This document shows positions 9,292 through 21,180 of a stretch of 64,000 bases of DNA, piece by piece. Made by a program: the position numbers and the translations under genes. Position 1 is the stretch's first letter, and every line of letters begins with the position of its first letter. The notes under the pieces are model-generated. The model did no database searches. It was not told the origin of the DNA and was given only the letters and a program-made list of their open reading frames with translations. The DNA comes from Vibrio furnissii CIP 102972 (GTDB lineage Bacteria > Pseudomonadota > Gammaproteobacteria > Enterobacterales > Vibrionaceae), in NCBI RefSeq assembly GCF_000176175.1, contig NZ_ACZP01000013.1:682001-746000 (forward strand). Direction: 5' to 3'.

Positions 9292-9672
9292 TTAGTCTTC
9301 GTCGACATCGCAACCCGTGCAGCTTTGCAGTGCGATTTCGTGTTCAAATACCACCGTGTCGTTGCCTTCTGCGGTCAGTTCAGCGATTTCGTCTGCCACT
9401 TCTTGTGCATCATCCGCTTCTACTTGGCCTGCCAATTCTTCTTCAGCGTAACCGTAGAAGTTCAGCAGCAAGTAATCGCGTGCTTCTTCTTTCGAACACG
9501 TCACGTTCACCGCGATATCTGGCTCAAGGTTATCTTGCGCGACAATCGCAGCCACTTGTTCGAGAACCTCATCTTTCATCGCAGCAGTTAACCAACCCAA
9601 GTCGGTGCTGACTGTGGTCTTTTTGCAGTTAAAACAAGGCAGTTGATGAAAGTAATATTGAAAATCAGCCAT
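9292..9672 (-). CDS. Uncharacterised acidic protein with paired cysteines
   Basis: 126 residues, not recognised as a named family. The N-terminus has CFNC (residues 13-16) and the C-terminus CTGC just before a DVDED tail; with CSKEE in the middle this gives five cysteines. The two CxxC pairs could bind zinc or a metal, or be redox-active; this is inference. The centre and C-terminal half are strongly acidic (repeated E and D). No signal peptide or membrane segment. It stands alone, convergent with the PPOX gene and divergent from mhpR. Confidence 0.75.
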   Translation of the reverse strand: MADFQYYFHQLPCFNCKKTTVSTDLGWLTAAMKDEVLEQVAAIVAQDNLEPDIAVNVTCSKEEARDYLLLNFYGYAEEELAGQVEADDAQEVADEIAELTAEGNDTVVFEHEIALQSCTGCDVDED

Positions 9673-9910
9673 AGGTCATTTCTTCTTTGAGTGTTGAATA
9701 GGTGGATTATGCGCGTTTTCTCGCAAAATACTATCTTATTAGTCGGCGCAGAGACAATTGCCGCGCTGAATATAGTCAAGTGCCGCATACGCCGTATCAC
9801 CCGCATCCTTTCGCAGCATGCAAGATCGATTAACGTAAGCCATCCCAAAGAATTACTCGCCCACTTCCTTTATGCTGGTCACGCATGATAAGAACAATCT
9901 CTGGTATCCC

Positions 9911-10729
9911 ATGACACAACCATCAGCCGACTACAAAACCGTGCGCGGTCTCACGCGTGGCCTTTATTTGCTCAACGTGCTCAATCGCCTAGACGGCGGC
10001 GCAACGGTGCGCCAACTGTCTGAATTAACTGGCATTCACCGTACCACGGTCAAACGATTATTAGAAACGCTGAAAGGCGAAGGCTACGTACGATACAGCC
10101 TGTCTGATGACAGCTTCCGTCTCACTATGAAAGTGCGTGAATTGAGTGAAGGATTTCGCGACGAACAGTGGATCTCCGCGCTGGCTGCGCCTTTGCTTGG
10201 CGGCCTGTTGGAAAACGTGGTGTGGCCAACCGACATCACCACCTTGGACGTTGATGCCATGGTGGTTCGTGAAACCACCCACCGGTTCAGCCGATTGTCG
10301 TTTCACCGCGCCATGGTCGGACGCCGACTCCCCATTTTGCTGACCGCGTGCGGCCTCACCTATCTCGCCTTCTGCCCAGAAAATGAACGCGACAACATTA
10401 TCGCGCTGCTCGCCCAGCGGGACGACGCAGCCTATCAACTGGCGCGCGAACCCGAAAAACTGGCCAAGCTTTTACAAACGATTCGCGACAAAGGGTACGG
10501 CGAGAATAATCAGAGCTGGCAGCAAGAGAACAAAATTGCCGCCATTGCAGTGCCAATCAACGATGAAGACCGCATCATCGGCTGCCTCAATCTGGTGTAC
10601 ATCGCCAAAGCGATGACCATTGAACAAGCCGCAGAACGCTATTTGCCAGCTTTACAAAGTGTCGCCAAACAGATCGAATCGGGCGTGGCGGAAAACACCA
10701 TTCGCTTTGGTCACCCGCATATTCACTGA
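9911..10729 (+). CDS. mhpR: MhpR, IclR-family activator of the mhp operon
   Basis: 272 residues, closely resembling E. coli MhpR along its whole length (for example YKTVRGLTRGL, HRTTVKRLLETL, LSEGFRDEQWISALAAPLL, and VVRETTHRFSRLSFHRAMVG). The N-terminal IclR winged helix is at about 8-70, followed by the effector domain, which in E. coli senses 3-hydroxyphenylpropionate and DHPP. The ATG at 9911 reproduces the E. coli N-terminus; ATG 9872 would add 13 unmatched residues. Neither start has a strong ribosome site. Unlike in E. coli the gene is not divergent from mhpA but 12 kb away, tail-to-tail with hcaR. Confidence 0.95.
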   Translation: MTQPSADYKTVRGLTRGLYLLNVLNRLDGGATVRQLSELTGIHRTTVKRLLETLKGEGYVRYSLSDDSFRLTMKVRELSEGFRDEQWISALAAPLLGGLLENVVWPTDITTLDVDAMVVRETTHRFSRLSFHRAMVGRRLPILLTACGLTYLAFCPENERDNIIALLAQRDDAAYQLAREPEKLAKLLQTIRDKGYGENNQSWQQENKIAAIAVPINDEDRIIGCLNLVYIAKAMTIEQAAERYLPALQSVAKQIESGVAENTIRFGHPHIH

Positions 10730-10757
10730 AGCTTTGTCTACCAACACATCAGCACAA

Positions 10758-11642
10758 TCACGCTTCCTCTGTTTTGGCGCTGATGATGTCAATCAAATCG
10801 TGCAGCGCCGGGTTTTCGTTCTCTCGGCTCCACGCCATGATGAGGTCAAACGTCGGCGCCTCTCCCGCTAACGGACGAAATACCACATTACCCGAGTTAA
10901 ACTTCTCCATGTAACTGGGAATAATGGAGATGCCCAACCCCATGCCGACCAAATTCATCGTCACCAAAATATTACTCGCCGCCTGAACGATGTTGGGTTG
11001 ACACGCAGCCACCGTCAAATAGTCCTCGACAATCGCCGATAGCGACCCGGAGTATTGGGGGTCGGTTGACACAAAATCTTGACCGTTGAGCATCTGAGGC
11101 GCAATCACTCGTTCTTTGGCCAGCGGGTGCTGCGCAGGCAAAATCGCCACCAACGGTTCATGAAACAAAATCACATGATCAATGTTGGAACTCGTGACGG
11201 GGTAACGCATAAATCCCACATCCAATTGACCATCCAGAATCTTCGCTTCCTGCTCGGTCGTAATCACACTGCTGAGCTCAATTTGAGTATTGGGCTGCTT
11301 GATCCGCAGCAACGGTAACACGCTCGGTAACACGTTCACTTCCGCTGATGGCACAAACCCAATCGTCAGCGAATTGTTGGCGATCATGGCCTGTCTTGCT
11401 TTGATCTTCGCTCTTTCGGCCATGTCGAGGATGGCAATCGCTTCATCAAGAAACAGCTCTCCAGCGGGCGTCATGGTCACTTTTCGGCGGTTACGGTTGA
11501 GCAACGGCACGCCGACGCACTGCTCCAAATCCTTGATCTGGCTGCTCAGCGACGGCTGTGATGTATGGAGCTTTTCTGCGGCACGCGTAAAGTTTAACTC
11601 TTGGGCTACCGCAACAAAGTACCGTAAGTGCCTTAATTCCAT
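10758..11642 (-). CDS. hcaR: HcaR, LysR-type activator of the hca operon
   Basis: 294 residues matching E. coli HcaR from the first residue (MELRHLRYFVAVAQ, NFTRAAEKLHTSQPSLSSQI, LTIGFVPSAEVN, FVSTDPQYSGSL, ILVTMNLVGMGLG). LysR winged helix in residues 1-60 then the co-inducer domain, which in E. coli responds to phenylpropionate and cinnamate. ATG 11642 has AGGAA about 8 bases upstream; the longer open frame back to 11792 is not used. It is divergent from hcaE across 136 bp, the arrangement expected for LysR control, and convergent with mhpR with only 28 bp and no visible terminator between. Confidence 0.95.
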   Translation of the reverse strand: MELRHLRYFVAVAQELNFTRAAEKLHTSQPSLSSQIKDLEQCVGVPLLNRNRRKVTMTPAGELFLDEAIAILDMAERAKIKARQAMIANNSLTIGFVPSAEVNVLPSVLPLLRIKQPNTQIELSSVITTEQEAKILDGQLDVGFMRYPVTSSNIDHVILFHEPLVAILPAQHPLAKERVIAPQMLNGQDFVSTDPQYSGSLSAIVEDYLTVAACQPNIVQAASNILVTMNLVGMGLGISIIPSYMEKFNSGNVVFRPLAGEAPTFDLIMAWSRENENPALHDLIDIISAKTEEA

Positions 11643-13654
<2,012 letters not shown>

Positions 13655-13655
<1 letters not shown>

Positions 13656-13972
13656 TGAATCGAATTAAAGCTTGCCTCGTAGATGATTTGCCGGAAGGTG
13701 AGGCACTCCGGATTGACGCCAACCCAGTCATTGCCCTGTTTCATGTTGGCGGCGAATTTTTTGCCATGAATGATCGTTGCAGCCATGGCAATGCGTCCAT
13801 GTCGGAAGGGTATGTCGAAGAGGACGCAACCGTCGAATGCCCACTGCATGCTGCCAGTTTTTGCCTGAAAACCGGCAAAGCGTTGTGTTTACCCGCCACC
13901 GATGCCATCGCGACCTACCCGGTCAGCGTCGAAGGCGACACCGTCTACGTTGATCTACCGGAGGCCTCATGA
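13655..13972 (+). CDS. hcaC: Rieske ferredoxin of phenylpropionate dioxygenase
   Basis: 105 residues with both Rieske boxes: C42-x-H44 ([11 protein letters not shown]) and C62-x2-H65 (CPLHAASF). It shuttles electrons from the HcaD flavoprotein to the HcaEF oxygenase. The start overlaps the hcaF stop by one base (TGATG) and the gene overlaps hcaB by 4 bases. Length and order match E. coli hcaC. Confidence 0.96.
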
Positions 13973-14781
13973 GCGATCTTCAGCAAGAAGTCATTCTGAT
14001 CACTGGCGGCGGCTCCGGGTTGGGGTTGGCACTCGTCCATCGCTTTCTGGAAGAAGGCGCGCACGTCGCGGTACTCGACATCTCACAGGCCAAAGTAGAT
14101 GCGCTGAACCACCGATACGGCGAACGCGTGCTCGCCGTTCAGGGGGATGTCACCAGTGTGGCGGATAACGAACGAGCGGTTGCCGACACGTTGGCGCGCT
14201 TTGGAAAGTTGGACTGCTTTATTGGCAATGCAGGCATTTGGGATCACAACGCTTCGCTGGTCAATACGCCAGCCGAACAGCTCAAACAAGGGTTTGACGA
14301 ACTGCTTAAAATCAACGTGCTCGGCTACCTGCTGGGGGCCAAAGCCGCCACCCCTGCACTGCTGGCCAGCCAAGGCAGCATGATCTTTACGTTGTCCAAT
14401 GCCGCGTGGTATCCGGGCGGCGGCGGCCCGTTGTACACCGCCAGCAAACACGCGGCGGTGGGTTTGATTCGCCAACTCGCGTATGAGCTGGCACCCAAAA
14501 TTCGCGTCAATGGCGTTGGCCCCTGTGGCATGGCGACCGATTTGCGCGGCCCGCAATCGCTGAATCAGCATGATCGCACCATTACGGCCTCGCTCAGCCC
14601 AGAAAAAATCGCCGCGATTTTGCCGTTGCAATACATGCCCGAAACCGAAGAGTTTACCGGCCCTTACGTCATGCTCGCCTCGCGCCGTAACAATCGCACG
14701 CTGACCGGCGTGATGATCAATGCAGACGCAGGATTAGGCATTCGCGGCATTCGTCATGTCGCGGCAGGCCTCGATTTATAA
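13969..14781 (+). CDS. hcaB: cis-dihydrodiol dehydrogenase (SDR)
   Basis: 270-residue short-chain dehydrogenase. NAD-binding TGGGSGLG at 12-19, NAG at 87-89, and the catalytic set S143, Y156, K160 (YTASK). It oxidises the phenylpropionate or cinnamate cis-dihydrodiol to the 2,3-dihydroxy compound using NAD+. Starts with a 4-base overlap with hcaC; GGAGG is just upstream. Matches HcaB by order, length and active-site layout. Confidence 0.95.
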   Translation: MSDLQQEVILITGGGSGLGLALVHRFLEEGAHVAVLDISQAKVDALNHRYGERVLAVQGDVTSVADNERAVADTLARFGKLDCFIGNAGIWDHNASLVNTPAEQLKQGFDELLKINVLGYLLGAKAATPALLASQGSMIFTLSNAAWYPGGGGPLYTASKHAAVGLIRQLAYELAPKIRVNGVGPCGMATDLRGPQSLNQHDRTITASLSPEKIAAILPLQYMPETEEFTGPYVMLASRRNNRTLTGVMINADAGLGIRGIRHVAAGLDL

Positions 14782-14790
14782 GGAGTGGAG

Positions 14791-15990
14791 ATGGACAACC
14801 GATTTGTGATTTTAGGCGGCGGTCAGGCGGGAGCGACCGCAGCTGCCCTGCTGCGCCAAAAAGGATTTACGGGGCAGATCACCCTGCTGTGTGATGAAGC
14901 CGATTTCCCCTACGAACGCCCGCCGCTGTCGAAAGCGATGCTGCTTGATGAGCATCCGGCGCTGCAACCCATCTTGCCCCCATCATGGTGGCAGGAGCAA
15001 CGCGTCGAGGTGCAATTCAACAGCCAGATCGTCGCATTGAAACCCGACACGCGGCAACTTGAACGCCACGATGGTAGCGTTATTGCGTTTGATAAACTGC
15101 TGATCGCCACCGGCGCACGAGCGCGAAAACTACCGCTGTTGGATGCCTTAGGCGCTCGCGCCACCACGCTGCGTCATGCAGGCGATGCGCACCAGTTGCG
15201 GACGCAACTGCGCAGTGGGCAACATTTGATCGTGGTTGGCGCAGGCACGATCGGGCTGGAAGTGGCCGCCACCGCGCGTCAATGCGGCTGTGAAGTCACG
15301 GTGATCGAAGCGGCGCCCGTGTTGATGGGGCGAAATACGCCGCCCCCGATTCAATCGTATTTGCTCGATTACCATCGCCAACGCGGCGTCACGTTCCATT
15401 TCAATAGCCAAATTGAATGCGCGAGCGCCGACGATGGCGTGACCCTCACCCTCCAACAGGGCGAGCAAATTCACGGCGATCACGTCGTTTATGGCATCGG
15501 TATTGAACCCAACGATCAACTGGCACAAGCAGCCGGGTTGGCCACGCACAATGGCATTATCATTGATGCATTGTGCCGAACATCGCACCCGGATATTTTT
15601 GCGGCGGGTGATGTGTGCTTGCAACGCCACCCAGATGGCAGTTTGGTTCGATTGGAAACCTGGGAGAACGCCAATCGGCAGGCGGACATCGCCACCGCAG
15701 CGATGCTCAATCAAGCGCCGCCGGTGCATGGCGCGCCGTGGTTTTGGACCGATCAATACGATCTTAACCTGCAATTTATCGGCAACACACGCAGTGACCA
15801 TTGGCTCTGTCGTGGCGACGCAAATCAACGGATCTGGTTGAGTTTGAACGGCGATCAACTAAGCGGGGCAATCACCCTCAACCAAGGCCGCGAAGTGCGT
15901 GTGCTGCGCAAATTAATCGACAGTGGCAAAGCGCTCGATGCGGCGCAACTCACCGATACCAGCGTGGCATTAAAATCGTTGTTGAAGTAA
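14791..15990 (+). CDS. hcaD: Ferredoxin reductase of phenylpropionate dioxygenase
   Basis: 399-residue FAD/NAD flavoprotein. FAD site GGGQAG near residues 9-14, YERPPLSK, LLIATGARARKLPL, NAD site GAGTIGLE in the middle, and FAAGDVC in the C-terminal FAD segment. It passes electrons from NADH to ferredoxin HcaC. ATG 14791 is chosen because AGGAG ends 5 bases upstream; a GTG at 14785 would overlap that site. Last gene of the hca operon, followed by a terminator facing the mhp operon. Confidence 0.95.
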   Translation: MDNRFVILGGGQAGATAAALLRQKGFTGQITLLCDEADFPYERPPLSKAMLLDEHPALQPILPPSWWQEQRVEVQFNSQIVALKPDTRQLERHDGSVIAFDKLLIATGARARKLPLLDALGARATTLRHAGDAHQLRTQLRSGQHLIVVGAGTIGLEVAATARQCGCEVTVIEAAPVLMGRNTPPPIQSYLLDYHRQRGVTFHFNSQIECASADDGVTLTLQQGEQIHGDHVVYGIGIEPNDQLAQAAGLATHNGIIIDALCRTSHPDIFAAGDVCLQRHPDGSLVRLETWENANRQADIATAAMLNQAPPVHGAPWFWTDQYDLNLQFIGNTRSDHWLCRGDANQRIWLSLNGDQLSGAITLNQGREVRVLRKLIDSGKALDAAQLTDTSVALKSLLK

Positions 15991-16019
15991 CTCGGGAGAC
16001 CTCGCGCGGAAATAACACA

Positions 16020-16043
16020 AAAGCCAGTCCGAAGACTGGCTTT
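16020..16043. terminator. Bidirectional terminator between hca and mhp operons
   Basis: Perfect ten-base arms AAAGCCAGTC and GACTGGCTTT with loop CGAA, A-rich on the left and T-rich on the right. It ends hcaEFCBD on the plus strand and the mhp operon with its transporter on the minus strand. Confidence 0.88.
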
Positions 16044-16082
16044 CATTGTAAGTACATCATCAACCGTTTGATATGTGGCTAA

Positions 16083-17438
16083 TTATTTACCCATCACCGG
16101 CGCCGTGTTGGCTTTTTCTTCCGCCTTCACCAGAGCCGTCTCTTTCGATTTATAGACCCCAAATGCCGTGACAGCACACAGCACACAGAACAGCGCAGCG
16201 ATGTACTGGGTGTTGGTGCCGCCTCCTGCCTGATTCAACAACGCTTGCGCGATAATGGGCGTAAAGCCCGCGCCAATTAATGAGGTAAGCTGGTAGGTCA
16301 ATGACAAACCGGTGTATCGGGTTCGTGTGGTGAACTTTTCACTGATAAACGCGCCCATCGGGCCATACATCACCGCCTGAATAATGGGGTTTCCGATAAT
16401 AAAGCCGAGCAACATCATCCATGGGCTACCGTGACTGATTAAGCTAAACATTGGCCAAATCAGAATCATGCCCACCACCGTGCCCGTCAACATCACCGGG
16501 CGACGTCCATATCGATCTGACACGGCCGCCATCAATGGAATGGTAAAAATGTGCAACGTATTGGCGATAGTCAGCATCAATAAGGCGTCACTGCGGCTGT
16601 GGCCAATCGACACCGCGTACGTCAGTGCAAATGTCGCCAACAGCGATTGAATGAACAGCGGTGCGATCCCCGACAACGTGCCCAAGCCAATCTCTTTGGA
16701 CGAGGTACGAAACAGTTCCACCAGCGGCACGCCTGTATGCGCCTCTTCTTGCTCCTGCTTGGCTTTGGCCGCTTCGAAATCAGGAGATTCGGTGACGCGA
16801 TGACGCATGTACAAACCGATGATCACCAACAGCGCCGAAAGCAAAAATGGCACCCGCCAGCCCCAATCCATAAACGCTTCTTCCGGCATGAGGGAGAATG
16901 CGCCCAGCACCAAGGTGGCCAATACCGCGCCAGAAGGTCCGCCGGACACCGCAATACTGGCGCCAAGTCCTTTCGATTTTTTGCTCGAATGTTCCATCGC
17001 CATCAAGGTGGCACCCGCCCATTCACCGCCAACGGCCAAGCCCTGCAACACACGCAGCACCAGCAAGGCAATCGGCGCCGCAATGCCGATGCTTTCATAG
17101 GTTGGCAACATGCCGATCAGAATCGACACCAAGCCCATCACCATCAAGGTGACGAACAAAATCTGCTTACGGCCATATTTGTCACCAAAGTGACCAAACA
17201 ACAAACCGCCGATGGGACGGGCGATGTAACCGGTCGCCAGGGTCAGAAACGACAGGATGATCCCAAGCCCCGGGTCCAGATCGCTAAAAAACAGCGCAGG
17301 AAACACAAGGCTCGCCGCACTGCCATAGAGAAGAAAGTCATAATATTCGACCGTCGATCCCAGATAACTGGAAATCACGGCGCGGCGACTCTCGCGCTTT
17401 TTTTGCTTCTGTTCAGCTTCACGTATTGGATTAGACAT
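16083..17438 (-). CDS. MHS-family MFS transporter, probable phenylpropionoid importer
   Basis: 451 residues with twelve predicted hydrophobic segments. It has the metabolite:H+ symporter hallmarks: EYYDFLLYG at 31-39, GHFGDKYGRK at 82-91, RVLQGLAVGGEW, and a second-half SDRYGRRPV loop. This is the ShiA/KgtP/ProP branch rather than the HcaT or MhpT permeases that serve these pathways in E. coli. ATG 17438 is preferred: GGAG lies 8 bases upstream. Position as last gene of the mhp unit points to uptake of 3-hydroxyphenylpropionate or phenylpropionate; substrate is inference. Confidence 0.88.
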   Translation of the reverse strand: MSNPIREAEQKQKKRESRRAVISSYLGSTVEYYDFLLYGSAASLVFPALFFSDLDPGLGIILSFLTLATGYIARPIGGLLFGHFGDKYGRKQILFVTLMVMGLVSILIGMLPTYESIGIAAPIALLVLRVLQGLAVGGEWAGATLMAMEHSSKKSKGLGASIAVSGGPSGAVLATLVLGAFSLMPEEAFMDWGWRVPFLLSALLVIIGLYMRHRVTESPDFEAAKAKQEQEEAHTGVPLVELFRTSSKEIGLGTLSGIAPLFIQSLLATFALTYAVSIGHSRSDALLMLTIANTLHIFTIPLMAAVSDRYGRRPVMLTGTVVGMILIWPMFSLISHGSPWMMLLGFIIGNPIIQAVMYGPMGAFISEKFTTRTRYTGLSLTYQLTSLIGAGFTPIIAQALLNQAGGGTNTQYIAALFCVLCAVTAFGVYKSKETALVKAEEKANTAPVMGK

Positions 17439-17460
17439 ATTCCTCACTCCATATCGGAAT

Positions 17461-17492
17461 GACCGGCTTCTCGAAAGAATGCCGGTCTTTTT
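17461..17492 (+). terminator. Intercistronic hairpin with T-tract facing against the operon
   Basis: Arms GACCGGC and GCCGGTC with a 13-base loop, followed on the plus strand by TTTTT. The surrounding genes (mhpE and the transporter) are both on the minus strand, where no T-tract follows. It could block antisense transcription entering mhpE or stabilise the mhpE mRNA end while reducing transporter expression. Confidence 0.6.
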
Positions 17493-17515
17493 ATTATTAT
17501 TTAATGAGTTCCAGT

Positions 17516-18529
17516 TTATCGGCGCTGCAGCAGGTCGAGTGCCACGTCGACGATCATGTCTTCCTGACCGCCAACCATGTCGCGTTTACCCAGTTCCACC
17601 AAGATATCCACGGCTTTCAGGTTGTAGCGTTCTGCTGCGCGTTCTGCATGGCGAAGGAAGCTGGAGTAAACCCCGGCATAACCCAGCGCCAATGTTTCTC
17701 GGTCCACACGAACCGGGCGATCTTGCAGTGGACGAACGATTTCGTCGGCTGCATCCATCAGCGCATACAAATCGGTGCCGTGGTTCCAGCCCAGTTTGTC
17801 TGCCGCCGCGATGAAGACTTCTAACGGCGCGTTACCCGCACCCGCGCCCATGCCGGAAAGGCTGGCGTCAATGCGGTTACACCCTTCTTCTACCGCCACG
17901 ATGCTGTTTGCCACGCCCAAGCTCAGGTTGTGGTGCGCGTGAATCCCCGTTTGTGTTTCAGGATTCAGCACGTCTTTCAGCGCGCGGAAACGGTCGCGAA
18001 TATCGTTCATGGTCATGGCACCGCCAGAATCCACCACGTAGATACAGGTCGCGCCGTAGCTCTCCATCTTCTTCGCTTCCAGCGCGAGATTTTGTGGCGT
18101 GGTCATGTGGCTCATCATCAAAAAGCCCACGGTATCCATGCCCAGATGACGCGCGTGTTCAATGTGCTGTTTCGACACATCCGCTTCAGTACAATGCGTG
18201 GCCACACGAACGATGCGTGCGCCCGCTTGATACGCGTTTTCCAAATCATGCACGCTGCCGATCCCCGGCAACAAAAGCGTCGCCACTTTGGCATGATTCA
18301 GCTCTTCGGCCACCGCCGCGATCCACGCTAAATCGGTGTGCGCACCGAACCCATAGTTGAAGCTTGACCCTTGCAGGCCATCACCGTGAGCAACTTCGAT
18401 GGAATCGACTTTGGCGTTATCCAGCGCGCGAGCGATCTGCTTGACTTGTTCAATCGAATATTGGTGACGCACAGCGTGCATACCATCGCGCAATGTCACG
18501 TCTGAGATATAAAGTTTTTGTCCATTCAT
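17516..18529 (-). CDS. mhpE: 4-hydroxy-2-oxovalerate aldolase
   Basis: 337 residues, DmpG/MhpE family. Cleaves 4-hydroxy-2-oxovalerate to pyruvate and acetaldehyde. Visible are the DRE-TIM start [10 protein letters not shown] (R14, D15) and the metal-binding HAHHN block near residue 198. The family forms a complex with the acylating aldehyde dehydrogenase so that acetaldehyde is channelled; that partner (mhpF) is directly upstream, 12 bp away. ATG 18529 has GGAG 8 bases upstream. Confidence 0.96.
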   Translation of the reverse strand: MNGQKLYISDVTLRDGMHAVRHQYSIEQVKQIARALDNAKVDSIEVAHGDGLQGSSFNYGFGAHTDLAWIAAVAEELNHAKVATLLLPGIGSVHDLENAYQAGARIVRVATHCTEADVSKQHIEHARHLGMDTVGFLMMSHMTTPQNLALEAKKMESYGATCIYVVDSGGAMTMNDIRDRFRALKDVLNPETQTGIHAHHNLSLGVANSIVAVEEGCNRIDASLSGMGAGAGNAPLEVFIAAADKLGWNHGTDLYALMDAADEIVRPLQDRPVRVDRETLALGYAGVYSSFLRHAERAAERYNLKAVDILVELGKRDMVGGQEDMIVDVALDLLQRR

Positions 18530-18541
18530 GAGTGACGCTCC

Positions 18542-19477
18542 TTATTGATTGAGTCGCGATTGAGCCATACGCTCAGCCGTCGCCATGGCAGCACAAGTCA
18601 TAATATCGAGGTTGCCCGCGTACGCTGGCAGGTAATGAGCTGCGCCTTCAACTTCAATAAATACCGACACTTTCAGGCCGCTGAATTTGCCGTAGCCTGG
18701 CAACGTGAGCGGCGCATCTTTCTCGATCACTTCAAACTGCACGTCTTGCTTCATGCGATAACCCGGCACGTAGCTTTGTACCGCGCTCACCATCTCTTCA
18801 ATTGAGGCTCTCACCTTGGCTTGATCGTTTGAATCACACAGCACATGTACGGTATCGCGCATCATGAGCGGTGGCTCTGCTGGGTTAAGAATGATGATCG
18901 CTTTCCCTTTTTTCGCCCCACCGACCGTTTCAATCGCTTGCGATGTGGTTTCGGTAAACTCATCAATGTTGGCGCGTGTGCCTGGGCCTGCTGATTTACT
19001 GCTGATCGACGCAATGATCTCGGCATAATGGACAGTGGCCACTTGCGAAACCGCCGCAACGACCGGAATCGTCGCCTGCCCACCACACGTCACCATGTTG
19101 ACGTTGTTCTGCGCGAGGTTCTGCTCTAGGTTCACCACAGGGACACAATAGGGGCCGATGGCGGCTGGCGTCAGGTCGATGAGTTTGATGCCGGGCTTCA
19201 CATGGCGAAGCGCTGCATCATTTTTGATGTGCGCGTTCGCAGATGTTGCATCAAATACAATGTCGATGTGCTCAAATTCAGCCATCGCAATCAGACCGTC
19301 CACACCTTCGTGTGTGGTTGCTACGCCCATACGGCGTGCGCGTGCCAGGCCATCGGATTCTGGGTCAATCCCGACCATGACGCTCATGTTCAGGTATTGG
19401 CTATTTCGAAGGACTTTGATCATCAGATCCGTCCCGATGTTACCGGAACCAATGATCGCTACATTCAGCTTGTTCAT
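18542..19477 (-). CDS. mhpF: Acetaldehyde dehydrogenase (acetylating)
   Basis: 311 residues, DmpF/MhpF family. Converts acetaldehyde, CoA and NAD+ to acetyl-CoA. NAD site GSGNIG at 10-15 and catalytic cysteine C131 in [11 protein letters not shown]. The ATG overlaps the mhpD stop by one base (TAATG), so translation is coupled. Works with MhpE. Confidence 0.96.
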   Translation of the reverse strand: MNKLNVAIIGSGNIGTDLMIKVLRNSQYLNMSVMVGIDPESDGLARARRMGVATTHEGVDGLIAMAEFEHIDIVFDATSANAHIKNDAALRHVKPGIKLIDLTPAAIGPYCVPVVNLEQNLAQNNVNMVTCGGQATIPVVAAVSQVATVHYAEIIASISSKSAGPGTRANIDEFTETTSQAIETVGGAKKGKAIIILNPAEPPLMMRDTVHVLCDSNDQAKVRASIEEMVSAVQSYVPGYRMKQDVQFEVIEKDAPLTLPGYGKFSGLKVSVFIEVEGAAHYLPAYAGNLDIMTCAAMATAERMAQSRLNQ

Positions 19478-20274
19478 TATTCGCTCTCCTTACCTAAATC
19501 AAAGGACACAGCCACGCGGCCCACGCCTGAGATTTCGGCTTCAAATACATCGCCCGGTTGAACCACGGCCATGGGGCCAAGCGCGCCCGTCAGCACAACG
19601 TCGCCAGCGCGCAAAGGTTCACCAAACTGACTCATGATGCGAGCCAGCCAAACTGCGGCATTGAGGGGGTTCCCCAAGCATTCTGCGCCATCACCAGACG
19701 AGACCACTTCGTTGTTGCGCGTCATCGTCATCTTGGCGCCACGAAAATCGACGCCGTCCGCACGTAAGGCGGGGCCACCCAATACAAACAGGCCGCTGGA
19801 GGCGTTGTCGGCGACGGTATCGGCGAACTGAATGTTCCAATCAGCAATGCGGCTTCCAACGATTTCTAATGAAGGCACAACCCAACCGATGGCGTCCATC
19901 ACGTCTGCAATTGTGGTGTCAGTATTGGGAAGGTCTTTGTTGAGGATCAGCGCGATTTCCGCTTCAATTTTTGGCTGCATCACGGCATCAAACGGCACCA
20001 CTTCGTTATCGCCGTAACACATGTCGGCAAACAGGGTTCCGAAATCCGGTTGATCCACGCCCAGCTGCGCTTGCACTTTCGGGTTGGTCAGGCCGATTTT
20101 ACGACCAACAATACGGCGGCCATTGGCGACCCCCACAGCGACATTGAGGCGCTGAATGGCGTAGGCTTCTTGCGGGTTATCGTTACCGATGATTTCACGC
20201 AATGGTTTGATGGCTTTGCCGCTGGCTTCCGCGTGACGAAGCTGCTCCGCCAATTGTTCTACGATTTCTGACAT
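19477..20274 (-). CDS. mhpD: 2-hydroxypentadienoate (2-keto-4-pentenoate) hydratase
   Basis: 265 residues, fumarylacetoacetate hydrolase-like fold. Hydrates 2-hydroxypenta-2,4-dienoate to 4-hydroxy-2-oxovalerate. Matches E. coli MhpD in [39 protein letters not shown] and [15 protein letters not shown]; the E-x-E metal ligands lie in [11 protein letters not shown] 20274 has GAGGA 7 bases upstream; an upstream in-frame TTG (20280) overlaps that site less sensibly. Ten bases separate it from mhpC. Confidence 0.95.
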   Translation of the reverse strand: MSEIVEQLAEQLRHAEASGKAIKPLREIIGNDNPQEAYAIQRLNVAVGVANGRRIVGRKIGLTNPKVQAQLGVDQPDFGTLFADMCYGDNEVVPFDAVMQPKIEAEIALILNKDLPNTDTTIADVMDAIGWVVPSLEIVGSRIADWNIQFADTVADNASSGLFVLGGPALRADGVDFRGAKMTMTRNNEVVSSGDGAECLGNPLNAAVWLARIMSQFGEPLRAGDVVLTGALGPMAVVQPGDVFEAEISGVGRVAVSFDLGKESE

Positions 20275-20284
20275 CTTCAATTCC

Positions 20285-21148
20285 TCAGTGCTTTAGGAAG
20301 TCCACAACCAAACGGTTGAACGTTTCAGCATGTTCCCACTGCGCCCAGTGACCACATTGGTTAAACACATGCAGCTGAGCTTGAGGAATACCGGCCATCA
20401 AACGCAGGCTGGTATCAAATGGCACAAAGCGGTCTTGGCGTCCCCAGACGATCAAGGTGTCAGCTTTGATTTCGCCCAAACGCGGCGAGAAATCAGGGAA
20501 CTGTTTTGGATTGGCTTCCAAACTCTTCACGAAGTTATCGAGGTGATCTTGGCGCGCAAGAATGTTGTTCAGGCGTGTTTGGAACAACTCTTCCGTTAAA
20601 TCGCTGGTGTCGTAGACGAAGATGTCCATCATCGCTTTCAAGTTGTCGATGTTGGGTTGACGGTAGAGTTGGTTCAAACGCTTGATGCCTTCAGCCGGCA
20701 TTGGCGTAAACAGGCTTGCACCGCCCGTGCCGCCGCCCATCAGCACCAGTTTGCCCACGCGCTCAGGGTAACGCAGCGTGAATGCAACCGACGTGTGGCC
20801 GCCCATGGAGTTACCCAGCAGATGCACGCGTTCGATATCCAGCGCATCAAGCGCACCTTTCAGCGCTGTGGCGTTGAGATCTGAGCGCGAAACAGTCGAA
20901 ACAATAGAGTCACTTTTACCCCATCCAGGACAATCAAGCAGAATCACGCGATAGCCGGCCTCAACCAGCGGCTCGATATTGCGGTTAAAGTTTGCCCAGC
21001 CCGTCGCACCCGGGCCAGAGCCGTGCAGCATGACAACGACTTCATCACCTTCACCACAATCGTTGTAATGCAGGTTCAGATCCAATTCGCCTTCTTGAAT
21101 ATGAACGAATTGACTCGTCTCTTGCTCACTATGGATGTAATTAGACAT
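20285..21148 (-). CDS. mhpC: 2-hydroxy-6-ketonona-2,4-dienedioate hydrolase
   Basis: 287-residue alpha/beta hydrolase (E. coli MhpC has 288). Oxyanion block HGSGPG at 42-47, nucleophile S114 in GNSMGG, acid D239 and base H267 (CGHWAQWEH). Hydrolyses the meta-cleavage product to 2-hydroxypentadienoate plus succinate (fumarate from the cinnamate branch). AGGAG lies 7 bases before the ATG. Confidence 0.96.
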   Translation of the reverse strand: MSNYIHSEQETSQFVHIQEGELDLNLHYNDCGEGDEVVVMLHGSGPGATGWANFNRNIEPLVEAGYRVILLDCPGWGKSDSIVSTVSRSDLNATALKGALDALDIERVHLLGNSMGGHTSVAFTLRYPERVGKLVLMGGGTGGASLFTPMPAEGIKRLNQLYRQPNIDNLKAMMDIFVYDTSDLTEELFQTRLNNILARQDHLDNFVKSLEANPKQFPDFSPRLGEIKADTLIVWGRQDRFVPFDTSLRLMAGIPQAQLHVFNQCGHWAQWEHAETFNRLVVDFLKH

Positions 21149-21180
21149 TCCGTTACTCCTTGTTATAAAGCTTTATGGTT

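Noticed and set aside
15148..15858. 236-codon minus-strand frame opposite hcaD
   Set aside because: Shadow of hcaD; no domain, and hcaD matches its family end to end.
16599..17462. 287-codon plus-strand frame opposite the MHS transporter
   Set aside because: Composition is rich in R, H and Q as expected for the antisense of a hydrophobic gene; the minus-strand transporter has full family motifs.
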